A stretch of DNA of 64,000 nt from Pseudoclavibacter terrae (GTDB lineage: Bacteria > Actinomycetota > Actinomycetes > Actinomycetales > Microbacteriaceae): the NCBI RefSeq assembly GCF_008831075.1, contig NZ_WBJX01000005.1, positions 62,001 to 126,000 on the forward strand, in the 5' to 3' direction. The stretch's first letter is position 1. The number at the start of each line of letters is the position of its first letter. The position numbers and the translations under genes are program-made. The notes beneath the pieces are model-generated. The model did no database searches. It saw only the letters and a list, made by a program, of their open reading frames with translations, and was not told the origin of the DNA. Below are positions 1-7,658 of this stretch, one piece after another.

Positions 1-763
1 ACTTCCCCTGCACCAGGTCGTGCAGCACGAGACCAGATGCGTCCCGGGCCGCCCGCACGCGGCGCGCGTCCTGCATGAGCTGCAGGCTCAGCAGGGAGCG
101 CGCGTAGTTCACGAGCCCCTCGTTGATGCGCGGGCTCGTGATGTGGAGCGTCGCACCGGCAGACTGGCCAGTGGAGATGGGGAGCGCATCCCAGCCGCTC
201 ACGGCCTCATCCTGCACGTCGAGGCTGCCAGCCAGGAGCTCACCGAGGCGCGTGACGGCGACGTGCGATTTCGTGAGCCTCCCGAGGCGCGCGGCGAGCC
301 CGGTGACGCCGCCATCGGAGAGCAGCGCGGTGACGAGCTGCTGCTGCTGCCGATGCTCACCCTCGAGGCGCGAGTGCTGCGCGTCGGTGCTCGCCTGCGT
401 GACGATCTTGGTGAGGGCTGCGAACGGCGTCTCGTAGGCCACCTCGAACAGGGGGAGGCCAGCCTGCTCGGCTGCGGCGACGAGGGCTTCCGGCACGCTC
501 TCGTGCGTGAAGCCGGTGCCGACGCCAAGCGCCACGGTGTCGGCGGCGACGAGCGAGTCCACGAACGAGCGGTACGCGCGCGTGCCGCGCAGGCGCATCC
601 CCGTCGTCAGCACCAGCTGGCCGCCCGTGAGGAACGGCTGCGGGTTGAGCAGCTCGGTCGTCGCGACCCACTCGATGCCCGTCCGCCTCGTCGTTGGGGC
701 TCCGGTGAGCAGGGTCAGGCCGAGGGAGCGGTCCGCGAGAAGCGTGTCGACGGTGGCAAGCAT
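1..763 (-). CDS. PucR family transcriptional regulator (3' end outside window)
   Basis: 254 codons are visible before the window edge. The N-terminal half matches the PucR purine-catabolism regulatory domain: after an ATG at 763 comes LTLLTGAPTTRRTGIEWV, then TELLNPQPFLTGGQLVLTTG, the usual opening of that domain. The visible end should pass into a GGDEF-like middle region; the PucR C-terminal HTH lies outside the window. Such regulators control purine, GABA or amine catabolism and often sit divergently from their target, as here: gabT starts 138 bp away on the other strand, so regulation of gabT is the simplest inference. Family assignment is firm from the N-terminus; the effector is unknown. 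Confidence 0.85.
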   Translation of the reverse strand, partial: MLATVDTLLADRSLGLTLLTGAPTTRRTGIEWVATTELLNPQPFLTGGQLVLTTGMRLRGTRAYRSFVDSLVAADTVALGVGTGFTHESVPEALVAAAEQAGLPLFEVAYETPFAALTKIVTQASTDAQHSRLEGEHRQQQQLVTALLSDGGVTGLAARLGRLTKSHVAVTRLGELLAGSLDVQDEAVSGWDALPISTGQSAGATLHITSPRINEGLVNYARSLLSLQLMQDARRVRAARDASGLVLHDLVQGK

Positions 764-901
764 GCCCCGATTGTAGGCACGCTTAGACGGATGCACAGCC
801 GCGGTAGGACGGGTCGTGCGCGTGCCCATTCGTCGCGGAGGGGAGAACCGCGTAGCCTTCAAGCCATACCAAGAGGTCGAACCCCGAGGAAGGGAAGCAT
901 C

Positions 902-2251
902 GTGACGGAGTTCCGCATTGCCCAGGAGCGCAAGCTCGAAGGCGCCATTCCAGGCCCCAAGTCCCAGGCCCTGACGGCCCGTCGTGAGGCGAGCGTCTCC
1001 GCATCGCTCGTTCCCGCAGTCCCCGTGTACGCGGCTGACGTCGATGGCGCCATCATTCGCGACGTCGACGGCAACCAGTTCGTCGACTTCGGCGCGGGCA
1101 TCGCCGTCACCAACGTCGGCGCATCCCACCCCCGCGTCGTCGCTGCCGTGCAGGAAGCCGCGTCGCACTTCACGCACACCGCCTTCGGCATCACCCCGTA
1201 CGAGGGCTACGTCGCCGTCGCCGAGAAGCTCATCGAGATCACGCCAGGCGACCACGCCAAGAAGGCCGTCCTCCTGAACTCGGGTGCCGAAGCCGTCGAG
1301 AACGCGGTCAAGATCGCCCGCCACTCGACCGGCCGCAACGCCGTCATCGCGTTCGACCACTCCTTCCACGGCCGCACGAACCTCACGATGGCCCTCACCG
1401 CGAAGAACATCCCGTACAAGGACGGCTTCGGGCCCTTCGCGCCAGAGGTCTACCGCGCGCCCATGAGCTACCCGTACCGTGACGGCCTGACCGGCGCAGA
1501 GGCGGCGGCTCGCACGATCGACGTCATCGAGAAGCAGGTCGGCGGCAAGAACGTCGCGGCCATTATTATCGAGCCCATCCAGGGCGAGGGCGGCTTCATC
1601 GTCCCCGCCGAGGGCTTCCTCCCCGCACTCGTCGAGTGGGCGAAGGCCAACGGCGTCGTCTTCATCGCCGACGAGGTGCAGGCCGGCATGTGCCGCACGG
1701 GCGCCTGGTTCGCCTCCGAGCACGAGGAGATCGTGCCCGACCTCGTCACGATCGCCAAGGGCGTCGCAGGCGGCATGCCGCTCTCGGCCGTCGTCGGCCG
1801 CGCCGAGATCATGGACAGCGTGCACGTCGGCGGACTCGGCGGCACCTACACGGGCAACCCGGTCGCCACGGCCGCCGCGCTCGCCACGATCAGCATCATG
1901 GAGGACGAGCAGCTCGCCGCCCGCGCCCTCGAGATCGAGACCATCGTGAAGACGCGCTTCGAGGCGCTCAGCGCCGAGCTCGGCGAGAACACGATCATCG
2001 GCGAGGTCCGCGGACGCGGTGCCATGCTGGCGTTCGAGTTCGTCGAGGCCGGCACGGCGACGACCACGAAGAAGCCGCACCCGGCAGCCGTGAAGGCGAT
2101 CGTCGCCGACGCGCTCAGCCAGGGCGTCGTGCTCCTCTCGTGCGGCACCTACGGCAACGTCGTGCGCCTCCTCCCGCCGCTCACCATTACGGACGAGCTG
2201 CTGAACGACGGCCTCGACGTGCTCGAAGCCGCCATCCGCGCGCAGGCGTAA
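902..2251 (+). CDS. gabT: 4-aminobutyrate aminotransferase
   Basis: Class III PLP-dependent aminotransferase of 449 aa, normal length for the family. It should transfer the amino group of GABA to 2-oxoglutarate, giving succinate semialdehyde and glutamate in the cytoplasm. Visible motifs: NSGAEAVENAVKIAR (PLP phosphate region), IIIEPIQGEGGF, ADEVQAG with the PLP-binding Asp at about residue 257, and TIAKGVAGGMPLS with the Schiff-base Lys at about residue 286. The GTG at 902 is chosen because GAGGAAGGGAAG lies just upstream and homology starts there; the frame stays open to position 20 but that part overlaps the divergent PucR gene. GABA could come from the putrescine oxidase module at 13.5 kb. 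5-aminovalerate or ornithine as substrate cannot be excluded. Confidence 0.93.
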   Translation: MTEFRIAQERKLEGAIPGPKSQALTARREASVSASLVPAVPVYAADVDGAIIRDVDGNQFVDFGAGIAVTNVGASHPRVVAAVQEAASHFTHTAFGITPYEGYVAVAEKLIEITPGDHAKKAVLLNSGAEAVENAVKIARHSTGRNAVIAFDHSFHGRTNLTMALTAKNIPYKDGFGPFAPEVYRAPMSYPYRDGLTGAEAAARTIDVIEKQVGGKNVAAIIIEPIQGEGGFIVPAEGFLPALVEWAKANGVVFIADEVQAGMCRTGAWFASEHEEIVPDLVTIAKGVAGGMPLSAVVGRAEIMDSVHVGGLGGTYTGNPVATAAALATISIMEDEQLAARALEIETIVKTRFEALSAELGENTIIGEVRGRGAMLAFEFVEAGTATTTKKPHPAAVKAIVADALSQGVVLLSCGTYGNVVRLLPPLTITDELLNDGLDVLEAAIRAQA

Positions 2252-2312
2252 GCCGCTCGCGCCCGCCACGGGCGCGCACCAAACCGCCGGGCGAGAGCCT
2301 CGGCACCAGAAT

Positions 2313-2352
2313 CTCGACGCCCCGGCACATTCCGCGCCGCCGGGGCGTCGAG
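2313..2352. terminator. Hairpin terminator after gabT
   Basis: Perfect 13-bp stem (CTCGACGCCCCGG at 2313-2325 with its complement at 2340-2352) and a 14-nt loop, 62 nt after the gabT stop. No U-tract follows, as is common in high-GC actinobacteria. It could serve both convergent genes. Confidence 0.65.
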
Positions 2353-2405
2353 GTGTCTCCGCGCTCGCCTGGCGACTGCGCGCGCCTGCATTGGCCGCTT
2401 CGGCC

Positions 2406-2465
2406 GCAGACATATGGGGAGTGCAGCTTCGTTTCGAAACGAACCTGCACTCCCCATATGTCTGC
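2406..2465. repeat. 60-bp near-perfect palindrome (family A)
   Basis: Arms of 21 nt (2406-2426 and 2445-2465, beginning GCAGACATATGGGG) are exact reverse complements, and the 18-nt centre is itself a TTCGTTTCGAAACGAA palindrome, so only one base pair in 60 bp is mismatched. It lies between the convergent gabT and tauE genes. Size and placement match the other long palindromes in this window, but the sequence is its own. Possible roles are a bidirectional terminator or a REP-like element. Confidence 0.8.
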
Positions 2466-2519
2466 GCTGTCGCAGTCGCTGTCGCAGCAGGAGCTGCCGC
2501 CGTCGCAGCACGCGGCGGG

Positions 2520-3332
2520 TCAGGCGGCGGGGGCCCGCTTGGCCGCGCGCTGCGCCTTGATGGTCTTGTAGGCGTTCTGTCCAGCGATGAAGAGCAGGTA
2601 GCCGCCGAAGAGGATGCTGCCGACCCACGGGTCGATGAGCACGGCGCACCACACGCCGAGGAGGCTCGTGAGGGCGGCCGTGAGGCCGATCGCGGCGGCC
2701 GCCTTGAGGTCGACGTTGCCGCGGCGGGAGTTGCCGATGGTGCCCGTGATGGTGGTCGGGATCATGACGAGCAGGCTCGTCCCCTTCGCTTCGAGGTCGC
2801 TCGATCCGAAGAGCAGCATGAGGGCCGGCACGAGGATGACGCCGCCGCCGACGCCGATGAGTCCGGAGATGATGCCGGTGACGAGCCCGAGGGCGACGAG
2901 CATGAGCGCGGTGAGTGCGGTGATGTCGACCTCGGCGTCACGGCTCGGGACGGCGAAGAAGAGCGAGACGGCGACGCCGAGCAGGAAGACGATGAACATC
3001 CACCGCAGCACGATGAGCGGGAGCTTGTTGAGCAGCCACGAGCCGATCCAGGCGCCGGCGATGGCGCCGGCGATGAGGATGAGCCCGGCGATCCAGTTCA
3101 CGGAGCCCGTCACCACGTAGCCGATGACGCCCACGATGGCCGGCGGGATGATCGCGGCCAGCGAGGTGCCGGCTGCGAGGCGCTGGTTGAAGGCGAGGAA
3201 GCCCGTGAGCGCCGGGACGATGATGGTGCCGCCGCCGACGCCGAGGAAGCCGGAGAGGAAGCCGGCCGCGAGCCCGATCGCGATGAGCGCGATCCAGTCG
3301 CGGCGGGACCTGGTGGGGGCTGGCGTGGTCAT
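2520..3332 (-). CDS. TauE/SafE family membrane exporter
   Basis: 270-aa integral membrane protein with about eight hydrophobic segments and the two tandem family motifs: GFLSGFLGVGGGTIIVPAL near residues 20-40 and its repeat GIISGLIGVGGGVILVPAL in the second half. The family moves anions such as sulfite, sulfoacetate or other small organic acids across the cytoplasmic membrane. The ATG at 3332 overlaps the stop of the upstream hydrolase (ATGA), making it the last gene of the ureide operon. From context it might export an end product such as oxalate, or take up a substrate; neither is shown by sequence. It is followed by the palindrome at 2406-2465. Confidence 0.85.
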   Translation of the reverse strand: MTTPAPTRSRRDWIALIAIGLAAGFLSGFLGVGGGTIIVPALTGFLAFNQRLAAGTSLAAIIPPAIVGVIGYVVTGSVNWIAGLILIAGAIAGAWIGSWLLNKLPLIVLRWMFIVFLLGVAVSLFFAVPSRDAEVDITALTALMLVALGLVTGIISGLIGVGGGVILVPALMLLFGSSDLEAKGTSLLVMIPTTITGTIGNSRRGNVDLKAAAAIGLTAALTSLLGVWCAVLIDPWVGSILFGGYLLFIAGQNAYKTIKAQRAAKRAPAA

Positions 3333-4711
3333 GAAGCTCCTTGGGTGCTGCGGTGTTCCGCGGCGAGGTGGGCGACGGCTTCTGCGAGGGCGCGGATGCC
3401 GAGTGCGACGTCGCCGAAGGATACCGCCTCGTCCGGGTGGTGGCTGACGCCGTCCGGGTTGCGCATGAAGAGCATGCCGACGTCGGTGATGGCACCGATC
3501 GCCATGCCGTCGTGGCCAGCCGGGCTGAAGAGGGTCGTGGGGTCGTCGACCCGCGTCGACGCCAGAACGCCGGCACCGGCACCGGCTGCGGACCTGGACC
3601 CGGGGGCGAGGGTTGCGCGGATTCCCTCGCTCACGACGTCCTGCAGCAGCGGTGCGCAGAACAGGGCAGGGGCGTTGTGCACTTCGCGGGTGTGCCATCG
3701 GAGGCGCCTGCGGCCCATGATCTCGTCGAGCTCGCGCGAGATCTGGTCCCAGACCCGATCGCGTTCACCATCGAACTCACCGCGCAGGTCGAGGCTGAAC
3801 CTCGCCTCACCCGGCACGACGTTCATGGCTCCGGGGAACGCCTCGAACTGGCCGACGGTGCCGATGATGTGGTGCTGCGCCGAGCAGATGCGCTCGACGG
3901 CGAGGGCGGCCTCGCTCGCGCCGAGGAGCGCGTCGCGCCGCATGTCGTACGGCGTGCCCCCTGCATGGCGGGCCTCGCCCTCGACGACGAGCTGGAAGCG
4001 GCGGGCGGAGGCGATCGACGAGACGACGGCGAGCGATTCGCCCCGCGCGTGCAGTTCCGGGCCCTGTTCGATGTGCGCCTCGAGGTAGCCCACGAGCTGG
4101 TCTGGACGGCGGGCGGCGCTGGCGACTCGACCGGGATCGAGGCCGAACTCGAGGGCGGCCTCCCGGAGGGTCGTCCCGTCGGGGTCCTCGAGCTCCCACC
4201 ACGCGTCGTCCCACGTGCCGGCGACGGCGGAGGAGCCGAGGAGGGCCTTTCCGAATCGGGCGCCCTCCTCGTCGGAGAACGCGGCGACCTCGAGGCCGAA
4301 CTCGAAGGGGGACTGAGCAGGCGCACCCGTATCAGCGGCGGTTCCCCCGCGGCGCTGCAGCAGTCGCACCACCTCGATGGCCATGAGCACACCGACGACC
4401 CCGTCGTAGCGGCCGGCGTTGACGACGGTGTCGAGGTGGGAGCCCAGCATGAGCACGGGGGCGTCGGGGTCGGCGGCTGGGAGGAGTCCGAGCTGGTTGC
4501 CTGCGGGGTCCTGCCTGGTCTGCAGGCCGGCTTCGCGCATCCACTCGGCGGCGAGCCGGTTCACTCGTGCGTGCTCGGGGGAGAGGTGCACGCGGGTGAT
4601 GGCGCCGGGCGTCGACGTGATGCGCGCGAGCTCGTCGCAGCGGGCCATGACGCGGCGGGCCGCGAGCTCGAAGGCCGCGGGTTCGAGGGCGGCCAGGCGG
4701 GCGGCCGTCAC
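3329..4711 (-). CDS. allC: Allantoate amidohydrolase (M20 family Zn-dependent hydrolase)
   Basis: 460-aa M20-family amidohydrolase, the group of allantoate amidohydrolase, ureidoglycolate hydrolase and N-carbamoyl-L-amino acid hydrolase. Two-metal ligands are visible: GSHLDTVVNAGRYDG (H92, D94, D103), FSDEEGARF (Glu pair), EAHIEQGPEL, and the C-terminal SPAGHDGMA. In an operon with allantoinase and a ureidoglycine aminotransferase the expected reaction is allantoate to ureidoglycine plus CO2 and ammonia. The GTG start at 4711 overlaps the aminotransferase stop (GTGA). An N-carbamoyl amino-acid hydrolase role is the main alternative; operon context favours allantoate. Confidence 0.85.
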   Translation of the reverse strand: MTAARLAALEPAAFELAARRVMARCDELARITSTPGAITRVHLSPEHARVNRLAAEWMREAGLQTRQDPAGNQLGLLPAADPDAPVLMLGSHLDTVVNAGRYDGVVGVLMAIEVVRLLQRRGGTAADTGAPAQSPFEFGLEVAAFSDEEGARFGKALLGSSAVAGTWDDAWWELEDPDGTTLREAALEFGLDPGRVASAARRPDQLVGYLEAHIEQGPELHARGESLAVVSSIASARRFQLVVEGEARHAGGTPYDMRRDALLGASEAALAVERICSAQHHIIGTVGQFEAFPGAMNVVPGEARFSLDLRGEFDGERDRVWDQISRELDEIMGRRRLRWHTREVHNAPALFCAPLLQDVVSEGIRATLAPGSRSAAGAGAGVLASTRVDDPTTLFSPAGHDGMAIGAITDVGMLFMRNPDGVSHHPDEAVSFGDVALGIRALAEAVAHLAAEHRSTQGAS

Positions 4712-5964
4712 GAGGCGGATCCGAGGGGCAGGGCTGACGCGCGGAAGACATCGGCGGCGGCCTCGACGCCGCCGCCGACGGGCACGGAAGCACCGTGCCT
4801 GCGGAGGACGGCCTCGAGGGCCGCGAGGGTCGTGAGCACGGTGTCCTTGCGTGCGTTGTAGCCCATCGTGCCGATGCGCCACACCTTGCCGTGCAGCGGC
4901 CCGAAGGACGTGCCGATCTCGATGCCGAAGTCGTCGAGCAGGTCCGCTCTGGCGGCGTCGCCTGGCACGGTGTCGGGGATGACAACCGCGACGACGTTGT
5001 TCATCTTGTGTGCGACGTCGCCGAAGACCTCGAGCCCGAGCGCCTGCACGCCGGCGAGCATGGCCGCGCCCGCGACGCGGTGGCGCTCGATGGCGTTGTC
5101 CAGGCCCTCGCGCAGCAGCACCGCGGCGCACTCGCGCGCCGCGTAGAGCATCGAGGTCGCCTCGGTGTGGTGGTTGAGGCGACGCGACCCCCAGTAGTCG
5201 AGGATCATGCCGAGGTCGAAGTAGTTGGAGCGGATGAAGTCGCTCGCCGACTCGTCGCCCGCCTCGCGAATGCCCGCTTCGACGCGCGTGCGGGAGCGGA
5301 TGACCTGGACGGCACGCTCGGAGAGGGTGATGGGGGCCGAGCCGCTCGGGCCGCCGAGGCACTTCTGGAGGCCGGCCGTCGCGGCGTCGAGGCCCCATTC
5401 GTCGGCGAGGAACTCGTTGCCGGCGATCGACGCCGTGGCGTCGGCGTAGAAGAGCACTCCGTGCTTCGCGCAGATGGCGCCCACCTCGTCGAGCGGCTGG
5501 TTCATGGTCGTGGAGGTGTCGCCCTGCACGAGCGCGAGCAGGGTCGGCTTGACGCGCACGACGGCTTCCTCGATCTGCGAGACGGGCACGACCTGCCCCC
5601 ACGGCACCTCGATGGTGTGCACTTCGGCGAGGGCACGCTCGGCGATCTCGGCAAGGAGGTGGCCGAAGCGCCCGAAGACGGGCACGAGCACCCGGTCTCC
5701 GGGGCGGATGAGCGACACGAGGGCCGCCTCGATGCCTGCGCGCGAGGTGCCGTCGATGAGCATCGTCGCGTCGTTGGCGGTCGACCACACCTGCCGGTAC
5801 AGCTCCTGCGTCTCGTTCATGGCCTGCGTCATGAACGGGTCGTACTGCCCGACGAGGGTGCTCGACATGGCGCGCAGCACGCTCGGGTACGCGGAGATCG
5901 GGCCGGGGCCCATGAGGAGGCGGGCTGGTGGTTCGATCGGGGGAATGGCAGTCATCTGGATCAT
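4708..5964 (-). CDS. pucG: (S)-ureidoglycine-glyoxylate aminotransferase-like protein
   Basis: 418-aa fold-type I aminotransferase of the alanine-glyoxylate/serine-pyruvate class V group. LLMGPGPISAYPSVLRAM is the typical N-terminus, LFYADATAS carries the PLP-binding Asp (D175), and GLQKCLGGPSG the Schiff-base Lys (K201). Members placed with allantoinase and allantoate amidohydrolase (PucG of Bacillus) transaminate ureidoglycine with glyoxylate to give oxalurate and glycine. The ATG at 5964 makes an ATGA overlap with the upstream amidase; a second ATG at 5955 has a better-spaced GAAAGA and is a real alternative. The oxalurate made here fits the next upstream gene, an HpxZ/HpxY-like fusion. 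Serine-glyoxylate aminotransferase is the alternative identity. Confidence 0.8.
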   Translation of the reverse strand: MIQMTAIPPIEPPARLLMGPGPISAYPSVLRAMSSTLVGQYDPFMTQAMNETQELYRQVWSTANDATMLIDGTSRAGIEAALVSLIRPGDRVLVPVFGRFGHLLAEIAERALAEVHTIEVPWGQVVPVSQIEEAVVRVKPTLLALVQGDTSTTMNQPLDEVGAICAKHGVLFYADATASIAGNEFLADEWGLDAATAGLQKCLGGPSGSAPITLSERAVQVIRSRTRVEAGIREAGDESASDFIRSNYFDLGMILDYWGSRRLNHHTEATSMLYAARECAAVLLREGLDNAIERHRVAGAAMLAGVQALGLEVFGDVAHKMNNVVAVVIPDTVPGDAARADLLDDFGIEIGTSFGPLHGKVWRIGTMGYNARKDTVLTTLAALEAVLRRHGASVPVGGGVEAAADVFRASALPLGSAS

Positions 5965-7658
5965 TCTTTCGTGGCTCGCTCGCCGGTCGCGGCGGGGTGG
6001 GTGGAAGTCGGGGCTGATGCGGCGGCGGATGCGAGTCGCCTGCCGAGCCGGACGAGCGCCAGGTCCGATCCGGCGCGCGAGACGAGGCACACGCCGACGG
6101 GGGCCTCGCGCCCTCCGGTCGCGGCAGGCACTCGGAGGAGCGGGACCGAGAGGGCGGGCAGTCCGGCGACCGCCGCCGGGGTCGTCATGCGGAGGGTGGC
6201 GGTGCGGGTCGCGTCGATCGAGGTCGCGTCCGCGGCGCGGCTCGGCGCGGCACCGGGGGCCGTCGGGAAGAGCAGCACGGCGGCGCCGACGAGCTGCTCG
6301 AGGCGCGCCCTGAGGGGTGCGAGGGCGTCGCGAGCCGCCTGCTCCTCCGCTTCGGTGATGCGAGCCGCGGCCGCGAAGCGCTGCGCCACCGCGGGGCCTG
6401 TGGCGCCGGGATGCTCCTCGAGCCAGCGCCGGTTGTTGCGCCAGGCCTCCGCGCCCTGCACGATGCGGAACGGCTCCTGGTATCCCGAGAGCTCGCCGAT
6501 CGAGACGCGCTCGACGGGGGCATCAAGCACGCCGCCCGTCTCGAGCCCCAGCAGGAAGGCTTCGAAGGCGGCCGCGGTCTCGGTCGAGGCCGCGGCGAGG
6601 ACCTCCGTCGGGACGAGGAAGCGGGCGGGCAGGTCGTCGCCGCGCTGTCCGGCAGCGCTCGCGGTCGAGTCGGAGCTCTCGTACGACAGGCACCAGTCGG
6701 CGACGCCCTGCAGCGTCTCGCCGTCCCGCGTGAGCCAGCCGACGGTGTCGAACGACTGCGCGAGCGGCAGCAGGCCCTGGCGTGGCACGAGGTCGTGGGT
6801 TGTGCGCAGGCCCCACAGTCCCTGGTAGGAGGCCGGGATTCTCACTGACCCGGCGGTGTCGGTGGCGAGGCCGATGTCTGCCTGGCCGGCGGCGACGGCG
6901 GATGCGGGCCCGCTCGACGAGCCACCGGGCAGCGCGCCGGGGACGGCGGCGTTCGGCGGGGTGCCGAAGTGGGCGTTGTCTCCCGCGATCGAGTACGCGA
7001 ACTCATCGGTGCGGGCGATGCCTCGCAGGGAGGCGCCGCCGCGCAGCAGGTCGCGCACGGCCGGCGCCGTCCTGGTCTCGGCCTTCGCGGAGTCGAGGTA
7101 GCTCGGGTTGCCGGCGCCGATCCGGTACCCGCGGATCGCGAAGAGATCCTTGACGGCGACCGTGAGCCCACCGAGTGGCCCCTCCCAGGCGCCTTGGAAC
7201 AGCGGGTCGCCGACGGCTCGCCAGATGGAGCTGTCGAAGGCGCGCGGCCGCGGGGTCACGTGCGCGGCCGTGATGCGCCACCCCTCCGGCAGCAGCTGCC
7301 AGAGCTGCGTCTGCAGGCCGCGGCCGCCTGACGCAAAGACCGATGTGGAGACGAGCAGCGCGACCCCGTCCGCCAGGGGGCGGTACTCGATGGTCTCGAT
7401 GCGCCGTCTCGCGACGCCGCCGCGCTGCGAGCGGAAGTCGCTGATCTGCTCGTGGCCGACAAGCAGCCCGGCGTCGTCGCCGCGCATGGTCTCGGCGCCG
7501 GGCGCGAACCAGGCGTCGAGCTCGTCGAGGTCGTTGTCCTGCACGGCTCGCTCGTAGGCCTCGAAGGCCGCGAGGAGCTCGGCGGGCGGGTTGCCCGGCG
7601 CCGCGCTCTGGGCCTGATCCGGGGCCGCGCCGACCTGGCGATGCTCTGCTGCGCTCAC
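5961..7658 (-). CDS. AtzH/HpxZ-like domain fused to amidase, probable oxalurate amidohydrolase
   Basis: 565-aa two-domain protein. Residues about 25-136 are an NTF2-like domain of the AtzH/HpxZ (DUF3225) type: AFEAYERAVQDNDLDELDAW, then LVGHEQISDFR, then WQLLPEGWRITAAHVTPRP. Residues about 137-565 are an amidase-signature enzyme with the Ser-cisSer-Lys triad motifs VAVKDLF, PGGSSSGPASAVA and DTAGSVRIPAS. In Pseudomonas sp. ADP (AtzE/AtzH) and the Klebsiella hpx cluster (HpxY/HpxZ) these are separate subunits; hpxXYZ has been linked to oxalurate hydrolysis. Next to PucG, hydrolysis of oxalurate to oxamate is the best inference. The GTG at 7658 overlaps the upstream stop (GTGA). No AtzG/HpxX subunit gene is seen nearby. 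1-carboxybiuret hydrolysis is an alternative. Confidence 0.78.
   Translation of the reverse strand: MSAAEHRQVGAAPDQAQSAAPGNPPAELLAAFEAYERAVQDNDLDELDAWFAPGAETMRGDDAGLLVGHEQISDFRSQRGGVARRRIETIEYRPLADGVALLVSTSVFASGGRGLQTQLWQLLPEGWRITAAHVTPRPRAFDSSIWRAVGDPLFQGAWEGPLGGLTVAVKDLFAIRGYRIGAGNPSYLDSAKAETRTAPAVRDLLRGGASLRGIARTDEFAYSIAGDNAHFGTPPNAAVPGALPGGSSSGPASAVAAGQADIGLATDTAGSVRIPASYQGLWGLRTTHDLVPRQGLLPLAQSFDTVGWLTRDGETLQGVADWCLSYESSDSTASAAGQRGDDLPARFLVPTEVLAAASTETAAAFEAFLLGLETGGVLDAPVERVSIGELSGYQEPFRIVQGAEAWRNNRRWLEEHPGATGPAVAQRFAAAARITEAEEQAARDALAPLRARLEQLVGAAVLLFPTAPGAAPSRAADATSIDATRTATLRMTTPAAVAGLPALSVPLLRVPAATGGREAPVGVCLVSRAGSDLALVRLGRRLASAAASAPTSTHPAATGERATKE

Noticed and set aside
20-901. Upstream extension of the gabT reading frame to position 20
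   Set aside because: It runs antisense through the PucR gene, shows no family similarity, and the GTG at 902 has a strong ribosome site.
2406-2465. Riboswitch
   Set aside because: It lies between gene 3' ends and is a simple hairpin with no multi-helix structure ahead of a start codon.
4795-6828. Long plus-strand frame across the aminotransferase and amidase
   Set aside because: No recognisable domain; the minus strand has two complete enzymes with overlapping stops and starts.
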